A stretch of DNA of 64,000 nt from Pseudomonas sp. ABC1 (lineage in GTDB: Bacteria > Pseudomonadota > Gammaproteobacteria > Pseudomonadales > Pseudomonadaceae). The stretch is taken from the NCBI RefSeq assembly GCF_013395055.1, contig NZ_CP058349.1:1178001-1242000 (forward strand), in the 5' to 3' direction. A model generated the notes under the pieces. The model saw only the letters and a list, made by a program, of their open reading frames with translations, did not search any database and had not been told where the DNA came from. Within the stretch, counting starts at the first letter, position 1. Every line of letters begins with the position of its first letter. The translations under genes were made by a program, and so were the position numbers. Of this stretch, positions 1 through 9,434 are shown piece by piece.

Positions 1-2
1 GC

Positions 3-731
3 CGGGAGTGGCTTGCAATAGCGGGACTGGCGCTTATCGGCAACATCCTCTACTACGTCCTGCTGGGCGCTGCCGTGCAACTGGCCGGTATCGCCATCAC
101 CTCGCTGGTGATCGGCTTCCTGCCGGTGGCCGTGATGATCATCGGCAGCCGCGACGCCAATGCCCTGCCACTGCAAAAACTCAAGGTGCCACTGGCACTC
201 TGTGGTGCCGGTGCCCTGTGCATCGGCTGGCAGGCCCTGGCACTGCCCGCCTCAGGCTCGCTCGGGCGACAAGTGCTCGGCCTGGGCTGCGCCCTCGGCG
301 CGCTGGTGTCCTGGACCTGGTTCGCCGTCGCCAACAGCCGCTGCCTGGTCAGGCTGCACCATATAACACCGCACGACTGGAACCTGCTGACCGGCCTGGT
401 GACCGGAGGCCTGACCCTCGCGCTGATCCCCCTGGCCGCGCTCACACACGACTCAGCCCATGAGCTGGACGCCTGGGCCAGGCTGATCGGCGTGGCGGCA
501 GGCCTGGCCTTTCTCGCCTCGATCGTCGGCAACGCCTTGTGGAATCGCATGAGCCGGCTGCTGCCGCTGACCCTCACCGGGCAGATGATCCTGTTCGAAA
601 CCCTGTTCGCCCTGATCTACGGCTTCGCCTGGGAACAGCGGCTGCCCACGCTGACGGAAGCGGCCGCCTTCCTGCTCGTCTCCCTGAGCGTCATCTCGTG
701 CGTCGCGATCCATCGGCGACCCACCGCGTAG
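3..731 (+). CDS. DMT-superfamily (EamA-like) membrane transporter, 5' truncated by window edge
   Basis: The reading frame is open from the first bases and ends at a TAG stop, so only the C-terminal 242 residues are present and the true start lies outside the window. The protein is a chain of hydrophobic segments with short polar loops (roughly eight helices), in the style of drug/metabolite transporters of the EamA type; substrate cannot be told. An in-frame ATG at position 75 exists, but the sequence before it codes for a good transmembrane helix in the same frame (ALIGNILYYVLLG), so it is probably not the start. A REP-like repeat begins right at the stop. Confidence 0.6.
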   Translation, partial: REWLAIAGLALIGNILYYVLLGAAVQLAGIAITSLVIGFLPVAVMIIGSRDANALPLQKLKVPLALCGAGALCIGWQALALPASGSLGRQVLGLGCALGALVSWTWFAVANSRCLVRLHHITPHDWNLLTGLVTGGLTLALIPLAALTHDSAHELDAWARLIGVAAGLAFLASIVGNALWNRMSRLLPLTLTGQMILFETLFALIYGFAWEQRLPTLTEAAAFLLVSLSVISCVAIHRRPTA

Positions 732-792
732 GGTGCGCCATGCGCGCCGGGGGAGCGATAGCCGTCGTTCAGGTGCGCATGGCGCACCATAG
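728..792. repeat. GTAGGGTGCGC repeat, inverted pair
   Basis: GTAGGGTGCGCCATGCGC is followed about 30 bases later by its near reverse complement GGTGCGCATGGCGCACC. The same core recurs as single or paired copies near 8593, 15088, 40138 and 56058, always between genes. It behaves like a dispersed intergenic palindromic (REP/BIME-type) family. Confidence 0.75.
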
Positions 793-813
793 GGTCGATG
801 GCCCGTCGAAACA

Positions 814-848
814 AAAGAGCCCGGGCATCGAGATGCACCGGGCTCTTT
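814..848 (-). terminator. Intrinsic terminator of purL
   Basis: AAAGAGCCCGG and CCGGGCTCTTT pair as an 11-bp stem around GCATCGAGATGCA, which can itself extend the hairpin. Read on the minus strand, the stem is followed by a T-rich tail, and it lies 25 bases past the purL stop. Confidence 0.8.
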
Positions 849-872
849 GTCGTTCGCGCTAGAAGCCGAGGA

Positions 873-3800
873 TCAGTCGACCCACACCCGCGCATTGCGG
901 AACATGCGCATCCAGCCGCCGTCCTCTTCCCAGCCATCCGGACGCCAGGAGTTGGTGACGGCGCGGAACACCCGCTCCGGGTGCGGCATCATGATGGTGA
1001 CGCGGCCGTCGCGGTTGGTCAGGCCGGTGATACCACGCGGCGAACCGTTGGGGTTGGCCGGGTAGCGCTCGGTGACCTTGCCGTGGTTGTCCACGTAGCG
1101 CAGCGCCACGCTGCCGGACAGGTCGGCCTGCAGCAAGGCTTCCTCGCTGCCGAACTCGGCATGCCCTTCGCCGTGGGCGATGGCGATCGGCAGGCGCGAG
1201 CCGGCCATGCCCTGTAGGAAGATCGACGCCGACTCCTGCACCTGCACCATCGCCACCCGCGCTTCGAACTGCTCGGAGCGGTTGCGCACGAAGTGCGGCC
1301 AGTTTTCCGTGCCGGGGATCAGTTCGTGCAGGTTGGACAGCATCTGGCAACCGTTGCACACGCCCAGGGCGAAGCTGTCGCGGCGCTCGAAAAAGGCGAT
1401 GAAGGCTTCACGGGCACGGGCGTTGAACAGGATCGACTTGGCCCAGCCTTCGCCAGCGCCCAGCACGTCGCCATAGGAGAAGCCGCCACAGGCGACCAGC
1501 CCCTTGAACTGCTCCAGGCTGACGCGGCCAGCGAGGATATCGCTCATGTGCACGTCGACTGCGGCGAAACCGGCACGGTCGAAGGCCGCCGCCATTTCCA
1601 CCTGGCCGTTGACGCCCTGCTCGCGCAGGACCGCCACGCGCGGACGCTCGCCACGCTTGATATAAGGCGCGGCGATGTCCTCGCTGACCTCGAAGGTGAG
1701 CCTGGCGTGCAAGCCTGGATTGTCCTCTTCCAGCAGCCCGTCGAACTCCTGCTCGGCGCATTCGGCGTTGTCGCGCAGGCGCTGGATGCGGTAGCTGGTC
1801 TCGGCCCACTGGCGCTGCAACTGGTTGCGCTCGGCACGGAACACCGGCTCGCCCAGGTAGCTGATGGAGACTTCGGCGCTGTTCAACGGCTGGCCGATGA
1901 CCGACACGCAGTCACCCAGGCCGGCGGCGCTGAACTGGCCGAGGATCACTTCGGTGTCGCCCTGGCGCACCTGGATCACCGCGCCCAGCTCTTCGTTGAA
2001 CAGCAGCGAGGCAATCTCCTGCGGCGTATCGACCAGGCAGTCGAGGCTCAGGTCGAGGCCGCAGTGGCCGGCGAAAGCCATTTCCAGCGCAGTGGTCAGC
2101 AGGCCACCATCGGAACGGTCATGGTAGGCCAGCAACAGGCCGTCGGCATTCAGGCCCTGGATCACCGCGAAGAACGCTTGCAGGTCCTCGGCATCGTCCA
2201 CGTCGGGCACCTGGCGACCGATCTTGCCGTAGACCTGGGCCAGGATCGAGCCGCCCATGCGGTTCTGGCCGCGTCCCAGATCGATCAGGATCAGGTCGGT
2301 CTCGCCCTTGTCCAGGCGCAGTTGCGGGGTCAGGGTCTGGCGGATGTCAGTGACTGGCGCGAAGCCGGAAACCACCAGCGACAGCGGCGAAGTCACGCTC
2401 TTCTCGCCCTCGCCTTCGTTCCAGCGGGTCTTCATCGACATCGAGTCCTTGCCCACCGGAATGGTGATGCCCAGCGCCGGGCACAGCTCCATGCCGACCG
2501 CACGCACTGTGTCGTACAACCGAGCATCCTCGCCCGGATGACCGGCGGCGGCCATCCAGTTGGCGGACAGCTTGATGTCGGAAATCTTGCCGATACGCGC
2601 GGCGACCAGGTTGGTCAGCGTCTCGCCAATGGCCATGCGTCCGGAAGCCGGGGCGTCCAGCAGCGCCAGCGGCGTGCGTTCGCCCATGGCCATGGCTTCG
2701 CCGGTGTTGACGTCGAAGCTGGCGGCGGTGACGGCCACGTCGGCCACCGGTACCTGCCAGGGGCCGACCATCTGGTCGCGTGCCACATGGCCGGTGATGC
2801 TGCGGTCGCCAATGGTGATCAGGAAGCTCTTGCTGGCCACCGCCGGGTGGTTGAGCACGCGGCCGACGGCTTCGCCCAGGTCGACGGCGGTCGCATCGAA
2901 GTCATCGCCCAGCGCCTCTTCACGGCTGGCCGAACGGTGCATGCGCGGCGCCTTGCCCAGCAGCACGTTGAGCGGCATGTCCACCGGCTTGTTGCCGAAG
3001 TGCTCGTCGCTGACGGTCAGGTGCGCTTCCTCGGTGGCCTCGCCGACCACCGCGAACGGGCAACGCTCGCGCTCGCAGATCGCGGCAAAGTGCTCCAGGT
3101 CGGCGGCGTCCACCGACAGCACGTAGCGTTCCTGGGACTCGTTGCACCAGATTTCCAGCGGCGCCATGCCCGGCTCGTCGTTGGGCACCTTGCGCAGTTC
3201 GAAGCGACCGCCACGACCGGCATCGTTGACCAGTTCCGGGAAGGCGTTGGACAGACCGCCAGCACCCACGTCGTGGATGAACTTGATCGGGTTGTTCTCG
3301 CCCAGTTGCCAGCAGCGGTCGATGACCTCCTGGCAGCGGCGCTCCATCTCCGGGTTGTCGCGTTGCACCGAGGCGAAATCCAGGTCGGCGGAGCTGGTGC
3401 CGGTGGCCATCGAAGACGCCGCGCCGCCCCCCAGGCCGATCAGCATGGCCGGGCCACCGAGCACGATCAGCTTGCCGCCGACGGAAATCTCGCCCTTCTG
3501 CACATGGTCTTCACGGATATTGCCAAGGCCGCCGGCGAGCATGATCGGCTTGTGGTAGCCGCGCACTTCCTCGCCACGCGGGGTGGCGATGGTCTGCTCG
3601 AAGGTGCGGAAGTAGCCGGTCAGCGCCGGACGACCGAATTCGTTGTTGAACGCCGCGCCGCCCAGCGGGCCTTCGATCATGATGTCCAGCGCGGTGACGA
3701 TGCGCTCGGGCTTGCCGTAGGGCACTTCCCAGGGCTGCTGGAAACCGGGGATGTTCAGGTTGGACACGGTGAAACCGGTCAGGCCCGCCTTGGGCTTGGA

Positions 3801-4769
3801 ACCACGGCCGGTCGCGCCCTCGTCGCGGATTTCGCCACCGGAGCCGGTGGAGGCGCCAGGGAACGGTGCGATGGCGGTCGGGTGGTTGTGGGTTTCCACC
3901 TTCATCAGGATATGCACGGGCTGCGGGTTGGCCGCGTACTCGCGGCTCTCGCCATCGGGGTAGAAGCGCCCGGCCTGATTGCCGACGATCACCGCGGCGT
4001 TGTCCTTGTAGGCCGACAGCACGCCCTCGCGGTGCAGCTCATAGGTGTTCTTGATCATGCCGAACAGCGACTTGTCCTGGCTCTCGCCGTCGATGTCCCA
4101 ACTGGCATTGAAGATCTTGTGGCGGCAGTGCTCGGAGTTGGCCTGGGCGAACATCATCAGTTCGATGTCGTGGGGGTTGCGCGCCAGGTCGGTGAAGCTC
4201 TTCACCAGGTAGTCGATCTCATCCTCGGCCAGCGCCAGCCCCAGCTCGACGTTGGCCTTCTCCAGCGCCGCGCGCCCGCCACCCAGCACATCGACTGCGG
4301 TCAGTGGCTTGGGTTGCGCATGGCTGAACAGATGCTGCGCATCCTCGAAGCGCTCCAGCACGGCCTGGGTCATACGGTCGTGCAGCAGTGCCGCGACGTC
4401 CTGCACGTCGGCCTCGCTCAGCTCACCGTCGATGTAATAGGCGATGCCCCGCTCGATACGACTGATCGTGCTCAGGCCACAGTTATGCACGATGTCGCTG
4501 GCCTTGCTCGACCACGGCGAGATGGTGCCGAAACGCGGCACCACCAGCAGCAGGCGACCCGTCGGCTCCTGCACCGGCACCTTCGGGCCATACTTCAGCA
4601 ACCGGGACAATACCTCTTGTTCATCAGCCCCCAGCACGCCATCGACTTCGGCGAAGTGGGCGAACTCGGCATACAGGCCACGCACGGCTGCGACCTTTTC
4701 GGTCAACTGGGCCAGCAACTTGCCATGACGGAAGGCGGAAAGAGCGGGGGTACCGCGCAGGATCAACAT
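873..4769 (-). CDS. purL: Phosphoribosylformylglycinamidine synthase (single-chain FGAM synthetase)
   Basis: Catalyses the fourth step of purine synthesis, FGAR + glutamine + ATP to FGAM, in the cytosol. The 1298-residue length is that of the large proteobacterial form: an N-terminal PurS-like part, two tandem AIR-synthase-type halves (MKVETHNHPTAIAPFPGAST near residue 290; PVGKDSMSMKTRW near 770), and a C-terminal class I glutamine amidotransferase. The amidotransferase has the nucleophile motif GVCNGCQM and a downstream HGEGHAEF. The frame ends with the family-typical HPERVFR region. Nothing is missing or interrupted. It is monocistronic, transcribed divergently from the TAXI gene. In P. 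aeruginosa mltF is next to purL, as I recall; it is not seen here. Confidence 0.97.
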   Translation of the reverse strand: MLILRGTPALSAFRHGKLLAQLTEKVAAVRGLYAEFAHFAEVDGVLGADEQEVLSRLLKYGPKVPVQEPTGRLLLVVPRFGTISPWSSKASDIVHNCGLSTISRIERGIAYYIDGELSEADVQDVAALLHDRMTQAVLERFEDAQHLFSHAQPKPLTAVDVLGGGRAALEKANVELGLALAEDEIDYLVKSFTDLARNPHDIELMMFAQANSEHCRHKIFNASWDIDGESQDKSLFGMIKNTYELHREGVLSAYKDNAAVIVGNQAGRFYPDGESREYAANPQPVHILMKVETHNHPTAIAPFPGASTGSGGEIRDEGATGRGSKPKAGLTGFTVSNLNIPGFQQPWEVPYGKPERIVTALDIMIEGPLGGAAFNNEFGRPALTGYFRTFEQTIATPRGEEVRGYHKPIMLAGGLGNIREDHVQKGEISVGGKLIVLGGPAMLIGLGGGAASSMATGTSSADLDFASVQRDNPEMERRCQEVIDRCWQLGENNPIKFIHDVGAGGLSNAFPELVNDAGRGGRFELRKVPNDEPGMAPLEIWCNESQERYVLSVDAADLEHFAAICERERCPFAVVGEATEEAHLTVSDEHFGNKPVDMPLNVLLGKAPRMHRSASREEALGDDFDATAVDLGEAVGRVLNHPAVASKSFLITIGDRSITGHVARDQMVGPWQVPVADVAVTAASFDVNTGEAMAMGERTPLALLDAPASGRMAIGETLTNLVAARIGKISDIKLSANWMAAAGHPGEDARLYDTVRAVGMELCPALGITIPVGKDSMSMKTRWNEGEGEKSVTSPLSLVVSGFAPVTDIRQTLTPQLRLDKGETDLILIDLGRGQNRMGGSILAQVYGKIGRQVPDVDDAEDLQAFFAVIQGLNADGLLLAYHDRSDGGLLTTALEMAFAGHCGLDLSLDCLVDTPQEIASLLFNEELGAVIQVRQGDTEVILGQFSAAGLGDCVSVIGQPLNSAEVSISYLGEPVFRAERNQLQRQWAETSYRIQRLRDNAECAEQEFDGLLEEDNPGLHARLTFEVSEDIAAPYIKRGERPRVAVLREQGVNGQVEMAAAFDRAGFAAVDVHMSDILAGRVSLEQFKGLVACGGFSYGDVLGAGEGWAKSILFNARAREAFIAFFERRDSFALGVCNGCQMLSNLHELIPGTENWPHFVRNRSEQFEARVAMVQVQESASIFLQGMAGSRLPIAIAHGEGHAEFGSEEALLQADLSGSVALRYVDNHGKVTERYPANPNGSPRGITGLTNRDGRVTIMMPHPERVFRAVTNSWRPDGWEEDGGWMRMFRNARVWVD

Positions 4770-4987
4770 CGTCTGAACAGCCTCGGAGGGGGAGGATTGA
4801 GGGCGCGTATTCTAGCCCATAGCGGCGCCTCCCGCACCGGCAAAAGCGCCCCCCGCCCGAGCAGCCCTGCCGCCCGTCCGACCCTGCCCGCTCCAGAGCC
4901 CGTGGCACACGCAAAACGGCGGCGCCATTCGGCCATTGCCGGAGATTGGAGTTATCCTCCGACCACCCCCATCGACAAGGAAGCCCC

Positions 4988-6307
4988 ATGCGCCGTCTTC
5001 TCAATGACCTGAAGATCATGCTGCTGGCCAATTTCTGGCTGATCCCGGTAATCGCACTGCTGGTGGGCGCGCTGTTCTATTTCGTCGCGCCGCCCCCACC
5101 GATGCACGCGAAGATGGCCACTGGCGCGGCCACCGGCGGCTACCACGCATTCGCCGAGCGCCTGCGCGACGAACTGGCCAAGGAAGGCTTCACGCTGGAG
5201 CTGGTGGAAAGCCGGGGGTCGCTGGACAACCTCGGCAAGCTGCTCGCCGGTGACGTCGGCCTGGCACTGGTGCAGAGCGGGCAGGAACTGACCCTGAGCG
5301 AACGGCAGCGCGGCGATCTGTTCGGCCTCGGCGTGATGTACCGCGAGCCGGTATGGCTGTTCGTGCGCACGCCAGTAACGTTCCAGCGCCTGAGCGACCT
5401 GGCCGACCTGCGCCTGGCCATCGGCAGCGATGGCAGCGGCACCCAGGCGGTGATCGGCGCCCTGCTCGCTGCCAACCGAATCGAAGAAGGCGCCTATCCC
5501 GAGAACTGGCAGCGCATCGGCGGCAGCCGCGCCGCCAATGCCTTGATCGCGGGTGAGCTGGATGCCGCCTTCTTCCTCGGCCCGGCGGAAAACGCACTGA
5601 TCCAGCGCCTCGCAGCAGAACCCGAGCTGCGCCTGGAAAGCCTCAACCGCACCCGCGCCTACCTCGCCCGCCTGCCCTACCTGAGCGCGATGGAGGTCGG
5701 CGAAGGCATGCTGAACATGCCCATGGACACACCGGCGAAGGACATCGTCACCCTCGGCCCGGTAGCGACCCTGGTGGCCAACGAAGACTTCCACTCATCG
5801 CTGACACCGCTGATCCTCGAAGCCGCGCGCAAGGTGCTGGAGAACGGCAGCCTGCTCGACCCGCCGGACAGCTACCCGGCCGCCCCACCCCGTTCTCTGC
5901 AGACCCTCGACGAGGCCGAGTACTACTACAACAAAGGCCTGCCGATCCTGCAGCGCTACCTGCCCTTCCGCATCGCCTCGCTGGCCGACCGCTACATCAT
6001 CCTGGCGATTCCCCTGCTGGTGTTGCTGTTTCCGCTGTTCAAGGCCATAGGCCCGCTCTACCAGTGGCGTATCCGGGCCCGCATCTACCGCTGGTACAAG
6101 CACCTGCGCGAGATCGACCTGCAACTCTACAAGGGTGAATGGCCCGATGACCTCGACGCCGAGATCGAACGCCTGGAACAACTGGAAAGCGAGATGGGCC
6201 GGATCGAGGTGCCGCTGTCCTACTCCAACGAGCTGTACCAGTTGCACGTCCACCTGCGCTATATGATCGAACGGCTGCGCACCGCGCAAAAACGCCGGCA
6301 GGCGTGA
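4988..6307 (+). CDS. TAXI-family TRAP-type solute-binding protein with membrane anchors at both ends
   Basis: A 439-residue protein that begins after AAGGAAG at good distance, which favours this ATG over an upstream one at 4946. Residues about 12-32 form a transmembrane or uncleaved signal segment. Residues about 35-320 read as a TAXI periplasmic binding domain (ATGAATGGYHAFAERLRDEL, IGSDGSGTQAVIGALL). A second hydrophobic segment (RYIILAIPLLVLLFPLF) lies near residue 340, followed by a charged cytoplasmic tail with a helical ERLEQLESEMGRIE stretch. No TRAP permease gene is adjacent. Family members with this architecture are annotated only by the binding domain; the ligand and the role of the tail are unknown. 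Confidence 0.8.
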   Translation: MRRLLNDLKIMLLANFWLIPVIALLVGALFYFVAPPPPMHAKMATGAATGGYHAFAERLRDELAKEGFTLELVESRGSLDNLGKLLAGDVGLALVQSGQELTLSERQRGDLFGLGVMYREPVWLFVRTPVTFQRLSDLADLRLAIGSDGSGTQAVIGALLAANRIEEGAYPENWQRIGGSRAANALIAGELDAAFFLGPAENALIQRLAAEPELRLESLNRTRAYLARLPYLSAMEVGEGMLNMPMDTPAKDIVTLGPVATLVANEDFHSSLTPLILEAARKVLENGSLLDPPDSYPAAPPRSLQTLDEAEYYYNKGLPILQRYLPFRIASLADRYIILAIPLLVLLFPLFKAIGPLYQWRIRARIYRWYKHLREIDLQLYKGEWPDDLDAEIERLEQLESEMGRIEVPLSYSNELYQLHVHLRYMIERLRTAQKRRQA

Positions 6308-6343
6308 GTGTCGCAGTCGCAGTCGCAGCCGTTGCCGGGCCGC

Positions 6344-6841
6344 TCACTCAGGCTGCAAGCGCTGCTCGATCCGGGCCTGGACATCCTTGCGCAGGCCCAG
6401 CAGGAAGCCGGCCTCGGCGACGACGAACAACGGACCGATGATCAGCCCGACCAGGTCGTCGACGAAGGCCGGCTTGCGGCCTTCGTAATAGTGGCCGACG
6501 AACTGGAACACCCAACCCACCACGAACAGACCAAGGCCAATCGCCGACCATGCCATGGTCGTCCAGGTCGCGATCACCGCCGCCAACGTCACGCACAGTG
6601 CCAGCAGGGCAGTCATGACCAGGCCATAGCGCGTATCCAGCCGCAGGTAATAGAGCGACACCCAGGCAGCCAGTAGCAGAGCCGGCGACAGGGTGACCCC
6701 GGCAACGACGAAGGCTGGCCGCGACAGCAGGATGCTGACCGCCAGCACGATCAGCGGGATGCCGATGAAGTGGGTGAGGATATTTCGACGATCACGGTGA
6801 TAAGCCGCATATTGGCTGAGCTTTTCCACAAGTTCGCGCAT
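6344..6841 (-). CDS. Mpo1-like / DUF962 membrane protein
   Basis: A 165-residue integral membrane protein. Start chosen at the ATG following AAGGAGAG; upstream in-frame ATGs lack a ribosome site. The N-terminus AAYHRDRRNILTHFIGIPL and the later HYYEGRKPAFVDDLVGLIIGPLFVVAEA are hallmarks of the DUF962/Mpo1 family, with about four to five transmembrane helices and conserved His and Asp residues. Yeast Mpo1 is an iron-dependent dioxygenase acting on 2-hydroxy fatty acids; that bacterial members do the same is an inference. It is convergent with the TAXI gene. Confidence 0.8.
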   Translation of the reverse strand: MRELVEKLSQYAAYHRDRRNILTHFIGIPLIVLAVSILLSRPAFVVAGVTLSPALLLAAWVSLYYLRLDTRYGLVMTALLALCVTLAAVIATWTTMAWSAIGLGLFVVGWVFQFVGHYYEGRKPAFVDDLVGLIIGPLFVVAEAGFLLGLRKDVQARIEQRLQPE

Positions 6842-6930
6842 GGGACTCTCCTTCTTATTGTCGTTCGTTGTCATGCGAGCGCCCCTCAGCATCGTCCTGG
6901 GCGGGGGCTTTGTCCAATCCTAGGAGGGCC

Positions 6931-7827
6931 TCAGGCCTGCTCGGGCACCAGCCATTTCCCCGCCGTACGCGCCAGGTGCCGGGTCAACTGCCCCAGCAGC
7001 TCACCGCCATTGCGCCAGTGGTGCCAATAGAGCGGCACATCGATCGGCACGCCGGGCAGTAGCTCGACCAGCCGCCCGCTGGCCAGTTCCTCGCGCACCT
7101 GCAACTCGGGCACCATGCCCCAGCCCAGATCGCTCAGCAGCAGCTTGACGAAGCCCTCGGACGACGGACACAGGTGGAAGTTGAACCCCTCGTTGATCCC
7201 CACCGACGCCAGGTAACGGTGCTGCAGGTAATCATCCGGCCCGAACACGATCGCCGGCGCGCGCGTCAGTTCGCCTGCCGTCACGCCCGCCTTGAAATGC
7301 CGTGCGAGAAAGGCCGGGCTGGCCAGCGCCAGATAGCGCATGGAGCCGAGAAAGGTACTGCGCGCCCCGGCCAGCGGTCGTTCGGCGGCGCACACACAAG
7401 CCGCTACGTCCCCTGCGCGCATGCGCTTGAGTCCCACGGCCTGGTCCTCGACCACGTGGTCCAGCAAGACCTGATGATCGGCGCAGAACAGCGCCACAGC
7501 CTCACCCCACCAGGTCGCCAGGCTGTCGGCGTTCAGGGCGATACGCAGCCGTTCCGGCTGGCGGTTCTCGTCCAGCCCCGGCACCTGGCCCTGCAAGTCG
7601 CGCTCGAGCAGGCGCACCTGTTGCACATGGTTGAGCAGGCGCCGCCCGATCTCCGTCGCCTGCGGCGGCACCTCGCGCAGCAGCACCGGCTGCCCGACCC
7701 GCGCCTCCAGCAACTTGATACGCTGGGACACCGCCGACTGCGAGAGCCCCAGCACCTGGGCTGCGCGCTCGAAACCGCCCTGTTCGATCACCGCGACCAG
7801 GGCGGTAAGCAGCTTGTAGTCGAACAT
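6931..7827 (-). CDS. argP: LysR-type regulator ArgP (IciA), divergent from argO
   Basis: 298 residues. The winged helix-turn-helix near residues 15-35 (GGFERAAQVLGLSQSAVSQR) and the substrate-binding half match the ArgP/IciA branch of LysR regulators, which activate the arginine/lysine exporter gene argO. Start chosen at the ATG after AGGAAA; the reading frame extends further upstream without a ribosome site. The divergent neighbour is a LysE/ArgO exporter across 89 bases, the standard arrangement, so the shared intergenic region should hold the operator. Confidence 0.88.
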   Translation of the reverse strand: MFDYKLLTALVAVIEQGGFERAAQVLGLSQSAVSQRIKLLEARVGQPVLLREVPPQATEIGRRLLNHVQQVRLLERDLQGQVPGLDENRQPERLRIALNADSLATWWGEAVALFCADHQVLLDHVVEDQAVGLKRMRAGDVAACVCAAERPLAGARSTFLGSMRYLALASPAFLARHFKAGVTAGELTRAPAIVFGPDDYLQHRYLASVGINEGFNFHLCPSSEGFVKLLLSDLGWGMVPELQVREELASGRLVELLPGVPIDVPLYWHHWRNGGELLGQLTRHLARTAGKWLVPEQA

Positions 7828-7916
7828 CAGTTTTCCTAATGATGCATCAGCAAAATTGCTTTTTCTTATACGACAAGACACACCAGACTGCCATCCTTCG
7901 AAACGGCAGGCGCATC

Positions 7917-8534
7917 ATGGAAAGCATCTGGCAGAGCTATATCAACGGGTTACTGGTCACCATCGGGCTGATCATGGCAATTGGCGCGCAGAACGCCTTC
8001 GTCCTCGCGCAGAGCCTGCGCCGCGAGCACCATATCCCAGTCGCGGCCCTCTGCGTGGTCTGCGATTTCCTGTTGATCAGCCTCGGCGTCTTCGGCCTGG
8101 CCAGGCTGCTCACGGAAAGCCCGCTGCTGATGGAGATCGCCCGCTGGGGCGGCGCGGCGTTCCTCATCTGGTACGGCGTGCAAGCCCTGCAACGCAGCCT
8201 GCGCCCACAGGCGCTGCACAGCGCAGAGGCCCGCCACAGGCCGCTGGGCAAGGTGCTGCTCGCCACCCTGGCGGTCACCCTGCTCAACCCCCACGTCTAT
8301 CTCGACACGGTCTTGCTGATCGGCTCCCTCGGCGCCCAACAGCCCGAACCCGGCGCCTACACCGCAGGGGCCGCCAGCGCCTCGCTGGGCTGGTTCGCCC
8401 TGCTCGCCCTGGGCGGCGCCTGGCTGGCCCCCTGGCTGGCGCGGCCTCTTACCTGGCGCCTGATCGATCTCGGGGTGGCGCTGATGATGTTCGCCATCGC
8501 GGCTCAGTTGATCCTGGGCAAAAGCATGCTTTGA
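7917..8534 (+). CDS. argO: LysE/ArgO family amino-acid exporter
   Basis: 205 residues, about six transmembrane helices. The N-terminus (GLLVTIGLIMAIGAQNAFVL) and the mid-protein LLNPHVYLDTVLLIGSLG are strongly typical of LysE/ArgO exporters of basic amino acids in the inner membrane. Start placed at the ATG giving the conserved MESIWQSYINGLL beginning; the ribosome site (CAGGCG) is weak. Partner of the divergent argP. Confidence 0.88.
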   Translation: MESIWQSYINGLLVTIGLIMAIGAQNAFVLAQSLRREHHIPVAALCVVCDFLLISLGVFGLARLLTESPLLMEIARWGGAAFLIWYGVQALQRSLRPQALHSAEARHRPLGKVLLATLAVTLLNPHVYLDTVLLIGSLGAQQPEPGAYTAGAASASLGWFALLALGGAWLAPWLARPLTWRLIDLGVALMMFAIAAQLILGKSML

Positions 8535-8592
8535 AAGCGGGCGGTGCGCTCTCGACCCGGGTTCGTTTTGATAGAGATTTTCCGCCCAGATG

Positions 8593-8609
8593 CACGCGGC
8601 GCACCCTAC
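8593..8609. repeat. Single GTAGGGTGCGC-family repeat
   Basis: CACGCGGCGCACCCTACC, the reverse complement of the GTAGGGTGCGC core, lies in the gap between argO and the next, convergent gene. Confidence 0.6.
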
Positions 8610-8644
8610 CGGGGCTTACAGAAGATCGGCGCACCGCCACGCCC

Positions 8645-9175
8645 TCAAGAACCGTTATCCAGTCCGTTGGCACGGCGCTGCGCAGCGATTTCGTCGAGGT
8701 TGGTGCGAATATAGTCCGCCAGCCCGCGCAGCCCCTGACGGATCTCCTCCAGCTCGGAGGCATGACGCGCCTTCGGCGTCGTGGGGTTCGGATGGGCTTC
8801 ATCCCAGGCCAGGGCCTGTTCGATGGCTGCGATCCATTGCTGCGGCTTACCGCCGGCCCATTCGTTGATGGTCTGCCCCAGCGTGGCATTCAGCGCATCC
8901 ATTACCGCCGGCTCGCCATCGGCCGGCAGGCCCGGATTGGCCAGCAGGTGGTAACGAAAGCGCAACTGGCCGATATAGAACCAGACGACCGCCTCGTCCC
9001 GCCGCCCCTCTTCGAACAGCTTTCTGGCATGCATATACAGGGTGCTGGGGTGGGCCTGCGCCAGCTCTACCTGGACGGCTTCGGGGGTGGCGATCATGTT
9101 CGTATGACTCGGGGTGGTGGCATGGCTGAGCGATGACAGCAGGCAAAACGCGACTGCCGCTAACAGGCGATGCAT
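8645..9175 (-). CDS. Exported hypothetical protein
   Basis: 176 residues with a clear signal peptide (MHRLLAAVAFCLLSSLSHA, cleavage after SHA). The mature part is helical and polar and contains ARKLFEEGRRDEAVVWFYIGQLRFRY, resembling a single tetratricopeptide-like helical pair, and ends with a charged helix (ASELEEIRQGLRGLADYI). I do not recognise a named family; a periplasmic location is likely. Convergent with argO, divergent from the sodB leader region. Confidence 0.65.
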   Translation of the reverse strand: MHRLLAAVAFCLLSSLSHATTPSHTNMIATPEAVQVELAQAHPSTLYMHARKLFEEGRRDEAVVWFYIGQLRFRYHLLANPGLPADGEPAVMDALNATLGQTINEWAGGKPQQWIAAIEQALAWDEAHPNPTTPKARHASELEEIRQGLRGLADYIRTNLDEIAAQRRANGLDNGS

Positions 9176-9381
9176 GGAGGACTCCGTTATCCGGCTTATA
9201 CCGGGAACCAGTGGTGGAATGACAATTCAAGGGAACGTCGCGGCGCACATCTTCTCACGTCTCACCTCCACGGATGCCTGCCAAGAACGCCAGCAGCAGC
9301 CGAAAGCGCTACCCGACACGTTGAAAGGCACGCCCCCTGAGACCACACCCCCTGCGCGTGTTATTGCCGCAGACTGGGTGC

Positions 9382-9434
9382 TATGATCCCCCGGTCGCGG
9401 GCCATCAGCCCGCAACCGGCCGACCGTGACGGCC
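9382..9434 (+). promoter_or_regulatory. Probable sodB promoter and structured 5' leader
   Basis: TGCTATGAT (9379-9387) is an extended -10 element. Immediately after it, CCGGT-GCGGGC pairs with GCCCGC-ACCGG around CATCA (9391-9419), and GGCC pairs with GGCC a little further on. No coding frame is apparent between 9176 and 9619, so if this promoter is used sodB has a leader of about 225 bases. Confidence 0.45.

Noticed and set aside
1293..5012. A very long open frame on the plus strand opposite purL (over 1,200 codons)
   Set aside because: It is the antisense of a complete, motif-rich purL. High GC keeps the opposite frames free of stops, and the translation is compositionally odd (His, Gln and Arg rich) with no domain.
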